From the NCBI RefSeq assembly GCF_033406955.1, contig NZ_CP137734.1, positions 5,828,001 to 5,892,000 on the forward strand: a stretch of 64,000 nt of DNA, given 5' to 3'. Positions within the stretch are counted from its first letter, which is position 1; every line of letters starts with the position of its first letter. The translations under genes and the position numbers were made by a program. Positions 49,318 through 57,856 of this stretch are shown here, one piece after another. The notes below the pieces were generated by a model. It was not told where the DNA came from. It made no database searches and saw only the letters and a list, made by a program, of their open reading frames with translations. This DNA is from Streptomyces violaceoruber (GTDB lineage Bacteria; Actinomycetota; Actinomycetes; Streptomycetales; Streptomycetaceae).

Positions 49318-50369
49318 AGCGCCCACGCGGAAAGCCGCTGTTCAAGCCGGTCAAGGAGCGCAACCCGGTCGCCGTGGGCGTCGCCGGACTGCTCGTCCTC
49401 ACCCTGGTCGCCCTGCTCGTCTACAACGTAGACCGGCTGCCGTTCGGCGGCGGCACCACCTACAGCGCCGACTTCTCCGAGTCCGCCGGCCTCGACGAGG
49501 GCGACGAGGTGCGCATCGCCGGCGTCAAGGTCGGCCAGGTCACCGGAGTCGCGCTCGACGGCGCCAAGGTCAAGGTCACCTTCGAGGTCGAGGACGCCTG
49601 GATCGGCGACCGGACGACCGCCGCCATCGCCATCAAGACCGTCCTCGGCGACAAGTACCTGGCGCTCGACCCGCTCGGCTCCGGCCGCCAGGACCCCGGC
49701 GCCCGCATCCCGCTCGCCCGCACCACCTCCCCCTACGACGTGACCCAGGCCTTCCAGGACCTCAGCGGCACCGTCGACGACATCGACACCGGACGGCTCG
49801 CGGAGAGCTTCGAAACCATCTCCGACACCTTCAAGGACTCCCCGCCGCACGTGCGCAAGGCGGCCACCGGCCTGTCCGACCTGTCCAAGTCGATCTCGAA
49901 GCGCGACGCGAAGCTCTCCGAACTCCTGAAGGGCAGCGCGCGGTTCACCAAGACGCTGGAGAACAACAAGTCCAGCTTCGAGACCCTCATCGAGGACGGC
50001 GGCCCGCTGCTCGGTGAACTCCGCGACCGCCGCACCGCCATCAACGCCCTGCTCAAGGGCAGCCAGGACCTCGGCACCGAACTCGGCGGCCTCGTCGAGG
50101 ACAACGAGAAGCAGCTCGGCCCCACCCTCAAAGCGCTCGGCCGGGTCACCAGCGTCCTGGAGAAGAACAACACCCGGCTCGGCGAGACCCTCGCCCTGGT
50201 CGGCCCGTACTACCGCCTGGTCGGCAACACCCTGGGCAACGGCCGCTGGTTCGACAGCTACCTGTGCGGCGTCGTGCCCCGCGACTACCTGCCCGAGACC
50301 TCCCAGCCCTCGACCGGATGCCTGCCGCCGAAACAGCCCGCGGCGGCCCAGGGGAGCGGTGCGCGATGA
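49314..50369 (+). CDS. mceC: MceC-type protein
   Basis: A 351-residue protein from ATG 49314 (ATGA overlap with mceB). Helix at about 17-37 (PVAVGVAGLLVLTLVALLVYNV), MCE domain (TYSADFSESAGLDEGDEVRIAGVKVGQV), helical region, and the C-terminal FDSYLCGVVPRDYLPE with paired cysteines. Confidence 0.94.
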   Translation: MKRPRGKPLFKPVKERNPVAVGVAGLLVLTLVALLVYNVDRLPFGGGTTYSADFSESAGLDEGDEVRIAGVKVGQVTGVALDGAKVKVTFEVEDAWIGDRTTAAIAIKTVLGDKYLALDPLGSGRQDPGARIPLARTTSPYDVTQAFQDLSGTVDDIDTGRLAESFETISDTFKDSPPHVRKAATGLSDLSKSISKRDAKLSELLKGSARFTKTLENNKSSFETLIEDGGPLLGELRDRRTAINALLKGSQDLGTELGGLVEDNEKQLGPTLKALGRVTSVLEKNNTRLGETLALVGPYYRLVGNTLGNGRWFDSYLCGVVPRDYLPETSQPSTGCLPPKQPAAAQGSGAR

Positions 50370-51379
50370 CCCGACGCCGAAAGATCCTCACCGGGGTGCT
50401 CGCCCTCGTGGTGCTCGCCGCCGGCGGCCTGGCCGCGGCCCGGGCCCTCGGACCCGGCGGCACCCGCGTCACCGCCTACTTCGACCGCGCCATCGGCGTC
50501 TACGCCGGGTCCGACCTGCGCATCCTCGGGGTGCGGGTCGGAGAGGTGGAGTCGGTGGACCCCGAGGGCACCCGGGTCCGCGTCGGCCTCCGCCTGGACG
50601 ACGGGATCAAGGTCCCCGAGGACGCGCGGGCCGTCGTCGTCGCGCCGAGCGTCGTCGCCGACCGCTACGTGCAGCTCACCCCCGCCTACCGCACGGGCCC
50701 CGCCCTCGCCGACGGCGCCGTGCTGCCCGCCTCCCGCAACCACGTGCCCGTCGAGATCGACCAGATCTACGACTCGATCACCGAACTCGGCGACACCCTC
50801 GGCCCGGACGGCGCCAACGCCGACGGTGCCCTGTCCGAGCTGCTGAGGACCGGCGCCGACAACCTCGACGGCAACGGCGAGGCCATCGGCGACGGCGTCG
50901 AGCAGTTCGGCAAGGCCGCCAAGACCCTCGACGGCAGCAGCGGCGACCTGTTCGAGACGCTCTCCAGCCTCCAGACCTTCACCACCATGCTGAAGAACAA
51001 GGACACCGACGTGCGCACCGCCCAGGAACGCCTGGACGAGGTCGTCAGCTTCTTCGCCGACAACAAGGACGACCTCACCGGCGCCCTGGAGGAACTCGGC
51101 AAGGCCCTCGGCCAGGTCAAGACCTTCATCGAGGACAACCGGGGCGAGCTGAAGAAGAACGTCGACCGGCTCGTCCCCATCACGCGGACCCTGGTCGAGC
51201 AACGCGCCTCGCTGGCCGAGGCGCTGGACGTGGCGCCGCTGGCCGCCGACAACGTCGTGAACGCCTACAACCCCGACACCCGCACCCTCGACGGCCGCGC
51301 CAACCTCAACGAGATCAGCAGTGGCGGCCCGCTGCTGCCGCTGCCCGTGGCCGGGACGGAGAAGGGGGAGGGGCGATGA
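50366..51379 (+). CDS. mceD: MceD-type protein
   Basis: A 337-residue protein from ATG 50366 (ATGA overlap). Helix at about 7-27, MCE domain (VTAYFDRAIGVYAGSDLRILGVRVGEV, SVVADRYVQLTP), then a long helical segment to about 300. It is the most hydrophilic of the six and ends in a short Gly/Pro tail. Confidence 0.94.
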   Translation: MTRRRKILTGVLALVVLAAGGLAAARALGPGGTRVTAYFDRAIGVYAGSDLRILGVRVGEVESVDPEGTRVRVGLRLDDGIKVPEDARAVVVAPSVVADRYVQLTPAYRTGPALADGAVLPASRNHVPVEIDQIYDSITELGDTLGPDGANADGALSELLRTGADNLDGNGEAIGDGVEQFGKAAKTLDGSSGDLFETLSSLQTFTTMLKNKDTDVRTAQERLDEVVSFFADNKDDLTGALEELGKALGQVKTFIEDNRGELKKNVDRLVPITRTLVEQRASLAEALDVAPLAADNVVNAYNPDTRTLDGRANLNEISSGGPLLPLPVAGTEKGEGR

Positions 51380-52617
51380 AGCGCGCAACGCTCCCCAGGG
51401 GCCGGGTGGCCGGACTCACCGCCGGCTCACTGGCCGCCGTCGGACTCGCCCTCGCCCTGACCCTCGGCGGGGTGAGCGTCGTACCGAGCGGCTTCGACGG
51501 GATCGAGGACCTGCCGCTGCCCGGCGGCGCCGACCTCGGCGACCACCCCTACACCGTCACCGCGGAACTCCAGGACGTGCTCAGCCTCGTCCCGCACTCC
51601 GCGGTACGGGTCAACGACGTCGCCGTCGGCCGGATCACCGGCATCGAACTCGGCGAGGACGACTGGTCGGCCCGCGTCACCATGGAGATCAACGGCGAGG
51701 TGCGGCTGCCCGCCGACGCCACCGCCCGCCTCGAACAGTCCAGCCTGCTGGGCGAGAAGTACGTCCAGCTCGTCGCGCCCGCCAAGGAGACCGGAACCGG
51801 CCGGCTCACCGACGGCAGCGTCATCCCGCTGGCCCGCACCAGCCGCAACACCGAGGTCGAGGAGGTGTTCGGCGCGCTGTCCCTGCTCCTCAACGGCGGC
51901 GGTGTCAACCAGCTCAAGACCATCACCCGGGAGCTCAACGCCGCGCTCGGCGGCCGCGAACCCGAGGTCCGCTCGATGCTGAAGCGGGTCAACACCCTGG
52001 TGGGCGACCTCGACGACCACCGCGGGGACATCACCGACGCCCTCGACGCCGTCAACCGGCTCTCCTCGACCCTCGCCACCCGCAAGGACGACGTCGGCAC
52101 CGTCCTCACCGACCTCTCGCCCGGACTGAAGACGCTGGAGAGGCAGCGCGGCTCCCTGCTGACCATGCTGCGCTCCCTCGACACGCTGTCCGGCGTCGCC
52201 GTCTCCACCATCAACGCGAGCAAGGACGACATGATCGCGGACCTCAAGGCCGTCGCGCCGACGCTGAGGGCCCTGGCCGACGCGGGCACGGACCTGCCCG
52301 ACTCGCTCCAGGTGCTGCTGACGTACCCGTTCACCGACGAGGTGCTGCGCGGGGTGAAGGGCGACTACCTCAACACGTACCTGAGCATGGTCGCCGTGCC
52401 CGGGACCGAGGTGATCCCGCCGCTGGTGGACGGGGACACGCCCGGGCCGACCGCGTCCGCGACGGCGCAGGACGGACCGGACCCGGCGGCGAAGAACCCG
52501 GCCGCGAAGAACCCGATTTCGCGGAAGCGGTCCTCCGGACAGCGCGGCTCCGCCTCGCCGCTGCCGCTGCCCTCCGTCTCCGGGGCCGGGCCGGCGTCCG
52601 GAGGTGAACACGGGTGA
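51376..52617 (+). CDS. mceE: MceE-type protein, no lipobox
   Basis: A 413-residue protein (ATG 51376, ATGA overlap). N-terminal helix GLTAGSLAAVGLALALTLGGVSVVP, then the MceE/LprK-like FDGIEDLPLPGGADLG and MCE domain (YTVTAELQDVLSLVPHSAVRVNDVAVG, EQSSLLGEKYVQL). MceE of mycobacteria is a lipoprotein; here no cysteine follows the hydrophobic stretch, so it is probably anchored by its helix. The C-terminal tail is low complexity with a repeated KNPAAKNP unit. Confidence 0.93.
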   Translation: MKRATLPRGRVAGLTAGSLAAVGLALALTLGGVSVVPSGFDGIEDLPLPGGADLGDHPYTVTAELQDVLSLVPHSAVRVNDVAVGRITGIELGEDDWSARVTMEINGEVRLPADATARLEQSSLLGEKYVQLVAPAKETGTGRLTDGSVIPLARTSRNTEVEEVFGALSLLLNGGGVNQLKTITRELNAALGGREPEVRSMLKRVNTLVGDLDDHRGDITDALDAVNRLSSTLATRKDDVGTVLTDLSPGLKTLERQRGSLLTMLRSLDTLSGVAVSTINASKDDMIADLKAVAPTLRALADAGTDLPDSLQVLLTYPFTDEVLRGVKGDYLNTYLSMVAVPGTEVIPPLVDGDTPGPTASATAQDGPDPAAKNPAAKNPISRKRSSGQRGSASPLPLPSVSGAGPASGGEHG

Positions 52618-53915
52618 TCACCCTCGCCGTACGGCTGAAGAACCTCGCCTTCCTCCTCATCGCCGTCCTCGCCCTCTCCTTCCTCGGCATCCGCTACGCC
52701 GACCTGGGCCGCTACGTGGGCGTCGCCGACTACTACACCGTCGACGTGCACCTCCCGCGCACCGGCGGACTGTTCACCCACTCCGACGTGACCTACCGGG
52801 GCGTGTCGGTGGGCCGCGTCGGCCCGATCGACCTCACCGCCGAGGGCGTCGTCGCCGAACTCCGCATCAAGAAGTCCGCGCCCCGCATCCCCGCCGACAC
52901 CAAGGCCGTGGTCGCCGGGCTCTCCGCCGTCGGCGAGCAGTACATCGACCTGCGGCCCGAGAGCGACGGCTCCCCCTACCTCGCCGACGGCACCCGCATC
53001 GAGCAGGCCGACACCGAGGTGCCGGCGCCCGTCACCGACGTGCTCACCAGCGTCGACGACCTGGCGAGCTCCGTGCCGCTGGAGGACCTGCGCACGGTCG
53101 TCGACGAGTTCGGCAAGGCCTTCGAAGGACACGGCGACGACCTCCAGGTGCTGCTCGACAGCGGCAGCGACTTCGTCGAGGCCGCCGACCGCGCCCTGCC
53201 GTCCACCACGCTGCTCATCCACGACGGCGAGACCGTCCTGCGCACCCAGGCCCAGGAGGCGCGGGCCATCCGCGACTTCGCCGTCGGCGCGAAGGACCTG
53301 GCGGCCGCCCTCAAGGGCTCCGACGCCGACCTGCGCCGCCTGCTCGCGGTCACCCCCGAGGCCGCCACCCAGGTCAGCGGCCTGCTGCGGGACCTGGACC
53401 CGAGCCTCGGGGTGGTCCTCGCCAACCTCCTGACCACGTCCGAGGTCGCCGTCACCCGGCAGCGCGGCATCGAGGAACTCCTCGTGAAGTACCCGGCGGC
53501 CGTCTCCGCCGGTGCCACCGCCGTCGACGGGGGCAAGCTGGACCTCGGCCTGGCCGTCACCTTCTTCAGCCCCCTGCCCTGCACCGACGGCTACGGCGGC
53601 ACCCGCTACCGCAACGGCCTCGACCTCGGCACCGCGCCCGCCCTCAACACCGACGCCGCCTGCACCGCCCCGGCGTCGGGCGGGAAGAACGTACGCGGCT
53701 CGGCCAACGCCCCGAAGAGCGGCGCGGTCCCCGACCCGGCCACCCCCGGCTCCCTGCCCTCGGGCGGCGGCCGGACCACCCCGGCCGGGGGCGGCTCCCC
53801 GGCCAGGGACGGCTCCACGGCCCTCCCCGGTGCCCTCGCCCTGCCCGGACAGAGCGGTGAGGCACCGGCCGGCCTGACCGGTCTCCTCGCCCCGGCCGCC
53901 GGGGGTGCGCGATGA
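52614..53915 (+). CDS. mceF: MceF-type protein
   Basis: A 433-residue protein starting at GTG 52614 in a GTGA overlap. Very short N-terminal tail, helix LAFLLIAVLALSFLGIRYADL, MCE domain (TVDVHLPRTGGLFTHSDVTYRGVSVGRV, LSAVGEQYIDLRP), a helical part, and a Pro/Gly-rich tail from about residue 360. It completes the mceA-F set. Confidence 0.94.
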   Translation: MITLAVRLKNLAFLLIAVLALSFLGIRYADLGRYVGVADYYTVDVHLPRTGGLFTHSDVTYRGVSVGRVGPIDLTAEGVVAELRIKKSAPRIPADTKAVVAGLSAVGEQYIDLRPESDGSPYLADGTRIEQADTEVPAPVTDVLTSVDDLASSVPLEDLRTVVDEFGKAFEGHGDDLQVLLDSGSDFVEAADRALPSTTLLIHDGETVLRTQAQEARAIRDFAVGAKDLAAALKGSDADLRRLLAVTPEAATQVSGLLRDLDPSLGVVLANLLTTSEVAVTRQRGIEELLVKYPAAVSAGATAVDGGKLDLGLAVTFFSPLPCTDGYGGTRYRNGLDLGTAPALNTDAACTAPASGGKNVRGSANAPKSGAVPDPATPGSLPSGGGRTTPAGGGSPARDGSTALPGALALPGQSGEAPAGLTGLLAPAAGGAR

Positions 53916-54424
53916 GGCGGGCCCGGATCCTCGCGGGAGCGGGGCTCGTGCTGGCCCTCGGCGTCTGCGGCACCGGCGCGTGGACGTACACGCAGGCCCG
54001 CACCGACGACGGGCTCGCGTACGGCCGGGAACGGGACGAGGCGCTCGCCGACGGGAGGGACGGCATCGCCGTACTCACCACGCTCGACGCCGCCACCCGG
54101 GAGCGGGCGGAGCGGAGCATCCGGGACTGGCGTGCCGTCTCCACCGGGCCGTTGCGCGAGGAACTCGGCGGCACCGAGGCGGCGGCCGGGACCTCGGCGC
54201 GGGGCACCGTCACCGAGGCCGCCGTCACCGCGCTCGACACCCGGTCGGGCACGGCCAAGCTCATCGCCACCGTGCGCGTCGAGGTCACCCCCGGCGGCGC
54301 GAAGAAGCCGTCCACCGACCGCAAGCGCCTGGAGGCGGTCCTGGCCCGCACGGGCGAGGGGGAGTGGAAGGTACGGGCACTGAGCGCCGTACCGGTGGCC
54401 GAGGAGAAGGGCGAGGAGCGATGA
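53912..54424 (+). CDS. Mce-associated membrane protein, type 1 (copy 1)
   Basis: A 170-residue protein: N-terminal helix (about 5-25), then an extracytoplasmic domain with RDEALADGRDGIAVLTTLDAA and a beta part ending in VRALSAVPV. It is the partner type of the 55107 gene (RDAALSAGEQAVQNLNTLDH). Such Mam proteins stabilise Mce complexes in mycobacteria. ATGA overlaps link it to mceF and to the next gene. Confidence 0.85.
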   Translation: MRRARILAGAGLVLALGVCGTGAWTYTQARTDDGLAYGRERDEALADGRDGIAVLTTLDAATRERAERSIRDWRAVSTGPLREELGGTEAAAGTSARGTVTEAAVTALDTRSGTAKLIATVRVEVTPGGAKKPSTDRKRLEAVLARTGEGEWKVRALSAVPVAEEKGEER

Positions 54425-55080
54425 CCCCGACGTGGTTGCTGCGCAGGAGCGCCGCACCGGAGCCCGGCACGGTGGAGGAAACGGCCCCCGGCACGGACGC
54501 CGAGGACGCCCCTGCCGAGCCCGAGGCCGCCGAGCCGGAGTCCCCCGCCACCCGTCCGCCGAACGGACGCCTGCGCACAGCGGTCCTGGCGGGCACCGCC
54601 GTCGTCCTCGTCCTCGGCGGCTGCGGATTCTTCTACGGGGCCCACCAGTTGAGGTCGCAGGCGCCCGCACGGAACCAGGCGCTCACCGACGCCGAGGCCA
54701 CCTCCCGCGTCGCGGGCGACGTCGGCAACGCCCTCGCCCGGATCTTCTCCTACACCCCGGACGGCACCGCGGCCGCCGAACGCTCCGCGAGCACCGTCCT
54801 CGACGGCCGCGCCGCCCGCCAGTACGAGACCCTCTTCGCCCGGGTCCGCGACGACCTCACCGAGCAGCGCGTCACCCTGAGCACCCGGGCCGTACGCACC
54901 GGAGTGATCGAACTCGACGGCGACCGGGCCCGCCTGCTGGTCTTCCTCGACCAGACCTCCCACCGCGACCCGGGCAAGGACAAGGGCGACGCCGCGGCGA
55001 CCACCGCGGCGGCCCAGCTCACCGTCACCGCACGGCTCGACGACGACCGCTGGCGGATCGTCGACATCAAGGCCCGCTGA
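54421..55080 (+). CDS. Mce-associated membrane protein, type 2 (copy 1)
   Basis: A 219-residue protein with a ~50-residue acidic, Pro-rich cytoplasmic N-terminus, one helix (LRTAVLAGTAVVLVLGGCGFFYGA), and an outer domain including ALARIFSYTPDG, LDGRAARQYETLFARVR and VIELDGDRARLLVFLDQTS. Its paralogue at 55708-56469 shares these segments almost in order. Translationally coupled to the type-1 gene before it. Confidence 0.85.
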   Translation: MTPTWLLRRSAAPEPGTVEETAPGTDAEDAPAEPEAAEPESPATRPPNGRLRTAVLAGTAVVLVLGGCGFFYGAHQLRSQAPARNQALTDAEATSRVAGDVGNALARIFSYTPDGTAAAERSASTVLDGRAARQYETLFARVRDDLTEQRVTLSTRAVRTGVIELDGDRARLLVFLDQTSHRDPGKDKGDAAATTAAAQLTVTARLDDDRWRIVDIKAR

Positions 55081-55106
55081 CCATGCGCGGGAGACTGGAG
55101 CAGCCC

Positions 55107-55661
55107 ATGAAACGCGCGGTCCGCCTCCTCGGCGTCGGTCGCTCCCGGCCGCTGCCCGCCCTGGCCCTGGCTCTGGCCCTCACCCTCGTCGCGGGCGGCT
55201 TCGCCGCCTGGGCCGGGCAGGACTGGTACCGGGCGGCCCACGACGAGCAGGCCGCGTACGCCGCACAGCGGGACGCGGCACTCTCCGCCGGCGAGCAGGC
55301 CGTGCAGAACCTCAACACGCTCGACCACCGTGAGCTGAAGCGCGGCCTGGACCTGTGGGAGTCGTCCACCACCGGCGAACTGCACGAACAACTCGCCTCG
55401 GGTCGGGAGGAGTTCACCGCCCAGATGAAGGAGGCGAAGACGGTCAGCACGGCCCGGGTGCTGTCCGGCGCCGTCACCGAACTCGACGACCGCGCCGGAC
55501 GCGCCCGGGTGCTGGTCGCCCTGCGCGTCACCGTCGAGGCGGCCGACGGAGCGAAGAGCGACAAGGACAGCCGGATGCTCGGCGAACTCACCCGGACCGA
55601 CGGCCGGTGGAAGCTGAGCGCCCTGGGCCAGGCGCCCGTCGGCGGGACGTCGACCGGCTGA
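55107..55661 (+). CDS. Mce-associated membrane protein, type 1 (copy 2)
   Basis: A 184-residue protein. ATG 55107 is chosen because CTGGAG lies 6 nt upstream; an ATG at 55083 is possible. Helix at about 14-36 (LPALALALALTLVAGGFAAWA), then RDAALSAGEQAVQNLNTLDH and a beta part ending in WKLSALGQAPVGG. Paralogue of the 53912 gene. Confidence 0.83.
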   Translation: MKRAVRLLGVGRSRPLPALALALALTLVAGGFAAWAGQDWYRAAHDEQAAYAAQRDAALSAGEQAVQNLNTLDHRELKRGLDLWESSTTGELHEQLASGREEFTAQMKEAKTVSTARVLSGAVTELDDRAGRARVLVALRVTVEAADGAKSDKDSRMLGELTRTDGRWKLSALGQAPVGGTSTG

Positions 55662-55707
55662 GCCGGTCCGTACCGCGAGAGCCGGCCGCAGCGAGGAGGA
55701 CAGCACC

Positions 55708-56469
55708 ATGTCGACGACCCGTCACCACATCAACCGCCAGCGGCGCCGCCAGGCCCGCGAGACCCGGCCCGCCGCCCCTGCCGGGCGCCCGCAGAGTACG
55801 CCGGTCCGGACCGGCGGGCGCGGCGCCACGACCGTCCTGACGCCCGTCGGCGCCGACCCCGCCGACCCGCCCGCCGCCGGGGACGAGAAGGCCGCCCCCG
55901 CCCGGTCGCGCCGCCCCGCGGTCCTCGTGCTGCTCTGCGCGCTGACGGTGCTCCTCGGCGGCTTCGCGGGCTGGGCGCACGCGGAGGCCGAGGGGCTCAG
56001 GTCCGAACCCGCCCGGAGCAACACCGCGCTGACCGATCTCGCCCGCACCAGCGAGATCAAGGGCCAGGTGGCCAAGGCCGTCGACCGCCTCTTCTCCTAC
56101 GACCACGCCGACCCCGGCGCCCTCGACAAGGCGGCGCGGGACCTCCTGACGGGCAAGGCCGCCGACCAGCACCGCGACCTGCTCGCCGACGTCCGCGCAC
56201 GGGCCGACGAGCAGAAGGCGGTGATCACCACGACGGTCACCGAGAGCGCCGTCGAACGCCTCGACGGCGACCGGGCCCGGGTCCTCGTCTACGCCGACCA
56301 GAGCAGCGTCGCCACCACCGGGAAGAAGGCCGCGACGGACAAGGAGAGCAAGACGGACGGGGCGGCCGCGCAGGACGAGGGCGTGTACGCGGCGGCCATG
56401 CTCGCCGTCGACGTCGTGCACCGCGACGGACGCTGGCTGGTCTCCGCCCTCGACACCTTCGGCCGCTGA
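55708..56469 (+). CDS. Mce-associated membrane protein, type 2 (copy 2)
   Basis: A 253-residue protein starting 47 bp after the previous stop behind GAGGAGGACAGCACC. A basic N-terminus (about 1-35), a Pro/Ala-rich stretch, one helix (AVLVLLCALTVLLGGFAGWA, about 71-90) and an outer domain with AVDRLFSYDHADPG, LLTGKAADQHRDLLADVR and VERLDGDRARVLVYADQSS. Paralogue of the 54421 gene; together the four genes are an ABAB duplication. Confidence 0.84.
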   Translation: MSTTRHHINRQRRRQARETRPAAPAGRPQSTPVRTGGRGATTVLTPVGADPADPPAAGDEKAAPARSRRPAVLVLLCALTVLLGGFAGWAHAEAEGLRSEPARSNTALTDLARTSEIKGQVAKAVDRLFSYDHADPGALDKAARDLLTGKAADQHRDLLADVRARADEQKAVITTTVTESAVERLDGDRARVLVYADQSSVATTGKKAATDKESKTDGAAAQDEGVYAAAMLAVDVVHRDGRWLVSALDTFGR

Positions 56470-56548
56470 GCCGGACGACCGACCGACCGCCCTCGTGGGC
56501 CACCTCCCCGCCCCCGCATCTCCGACGGATCCGACAGGAGTGACGACC

Positions 56549-57814
56549 ATGTCCGTACGCCGTGCCCGACGCCTGTACTCCGGCCGGGCCCGCAAGGGAC
56601 TGCGCACGACCGCGCTCGCGGTGGCGGCCATGGCGGCCCTCACCGCCTCCCAGGCCCCCGGCCTCACCCCGGACGCCGAGGACAGCCACGCCGGGCCGGC
56701 CGCCGACGACCTGGGCCTGCCGACGGCGGACGGACCGTTCGCCGCGCTCGCGCCACCGGGCGACGGCTCCTACCACACCGAACTCCCGCCCCTGAGGACG
56801 CGGAAGGGCGGGGGACCGGTCCCGCCCGCACTCGGGCCGGAGATCCGCGCCCAGTCGGGCATCCCGGCCACCGTGCTGCGCGCCTACCGCGCCGCCGAGA
56901 CGGCCGTCGGCAGGACGGACCCCGGCTGCCGGCTGCCCTGGGAACTGCTCGCGGCGATCGGCAAGGTCGAGTCCGGCCAGGCACGCGGCGGCGCGGTGGA
57001 CCGCAACGGTACGACCCTCGGCCGGATCACCGGACCGCCCCTCGACGGGCGGGGCTTCGCCCTCATCCGGGACACCGACGGCGGCGCCCACGACGGCGAC
57101 ACGGTGTACGACCGGGCGGTGGGCCCGATGCAGTTCCTGCCGTCGACCTGGGCCCGCTGGGGTGCGGACGGCAACGGCGACGGCCGCGCCGACCCGAACA
57201 ACGTCTTCGACGCGGCGCTGGCGGCCGGGCACTACCTGTGCGTCGGCGACCGGGACCTGGGCCGGGCCGCGGACCTGGACCGGGCGGTCCTCAGCTACAA
57301 CAACTCCCGCACCTATCTGCGCCTGGTCAGGTACTGGCTGGAGTTCTACAGCCGCGGCGTCCACCCCGTCCCCGACGGCGAGGGCGTCCTCCCGAGGAGT
57401 CCCGGCGCGGGCGGCGACACCCGGGCGACCGAGCCCGTCGACGGCGCGGGCGGCGGGGGCCACGGGAACGCCGAGGGCGGTGGGGACGGCGGCATCGTCA
57501 TCGGCCCGGACCCGGGCACCACGCCGGGCAGCCCCGGTCCGTCCACCCCGCCGGCGCCCTCGCCGAGCCAGGACCCCTCCCAGCCACCCACCGAAACCCC
57601 CACCGAGACGCCCACCGGGTCTCCCGGCGGGACCCCCACCGACACCCCGGCGCCCTCGCCGGACCCGACCGGTGCGAGCCCCTCGCCCACCCCCACGGAC
57701 GACTGCACCGCGGAACCGGGAACCGCGTCCCCCGACCCCACGGCCTCCCCGACGGACGCACCCTGCCCGAGTCCCTCGGACACCGCACCGGCACCGGGCA
57801 CCTCGGCCGGGTAG
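56549..57814 (+). CDS. Secreted MltB-like lytic transglycosylase
   Basis: A 421-residue protein, ATG 56549 behind AGGAGTGACGACC. A signal peptide or anchor covers about residues 18-36. The catalytic part (about 95-280) has the SLT_2 pattern WELLAAIGKVESGQ with catalytic E141, VGPMQFLPSTWARWG and VLSYNNSRTYLRLVRYW. The C-terminal ~130 residues are Pro/Thr/Ser-rich. It cleaves peptidoglycan, possibly making room for the trans-envelope Mce complex. It lies 79 bp after the last Mce-associated gene, on the same strand. Confidence 0.88.
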   Translation: MSVRRARRLYSGRARKGLRTTALAVAAMAALTASQAPGLTPDAEDSHAGPAADDLGLPTADGPFAALAPPGDGSYHTELPPLRTRKGGGPVPPALGPEIRAQSGIPATVLRAYRAAETAVGRTDPGCRLPWELLAAIGKVESGQARGGAVDRNGTTLGRITGPPLDGRGFALIRDTDGGAHDGDTVYDRAVGPMQFLPSTWARWGADGNGDGRADPNNVFDAALAAGHYLCVGDRDLGRAADLDRAVLSYNNSRTYLRLVRYWLEFYSRGVHPVPDGEGVLPRSPGAGGDTRATEPVDGAGGGGHGNAEGGGDGGIVIGPDPGTTPGSPGPSTPPAPSPSQDPSQPPTETPTETPTGSPGGTPTDTPAPSPDPTGASPSPTPTDDCTAEPGTASPDPTASPTDAPCPSPSDTAPAPGTSAG

Positions 57815-57818
57815 GGGC

Positions 57819-57856
57819 GGCCGGGCGGTCCGGCCACGGGGTCAGCCCGCCCGGCC
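57819..57856. terminator. Hairpin between convergent MltB and aminotransferase genes
   Basis: GGCCGGGCGG (57819-57828) pairs with CCGCCCGGCC (57847-57856), an 18-nt loop; it overlaps the aminotransferase stop codon. It probably ends the mce operon transcript. Confidence 0.5.
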
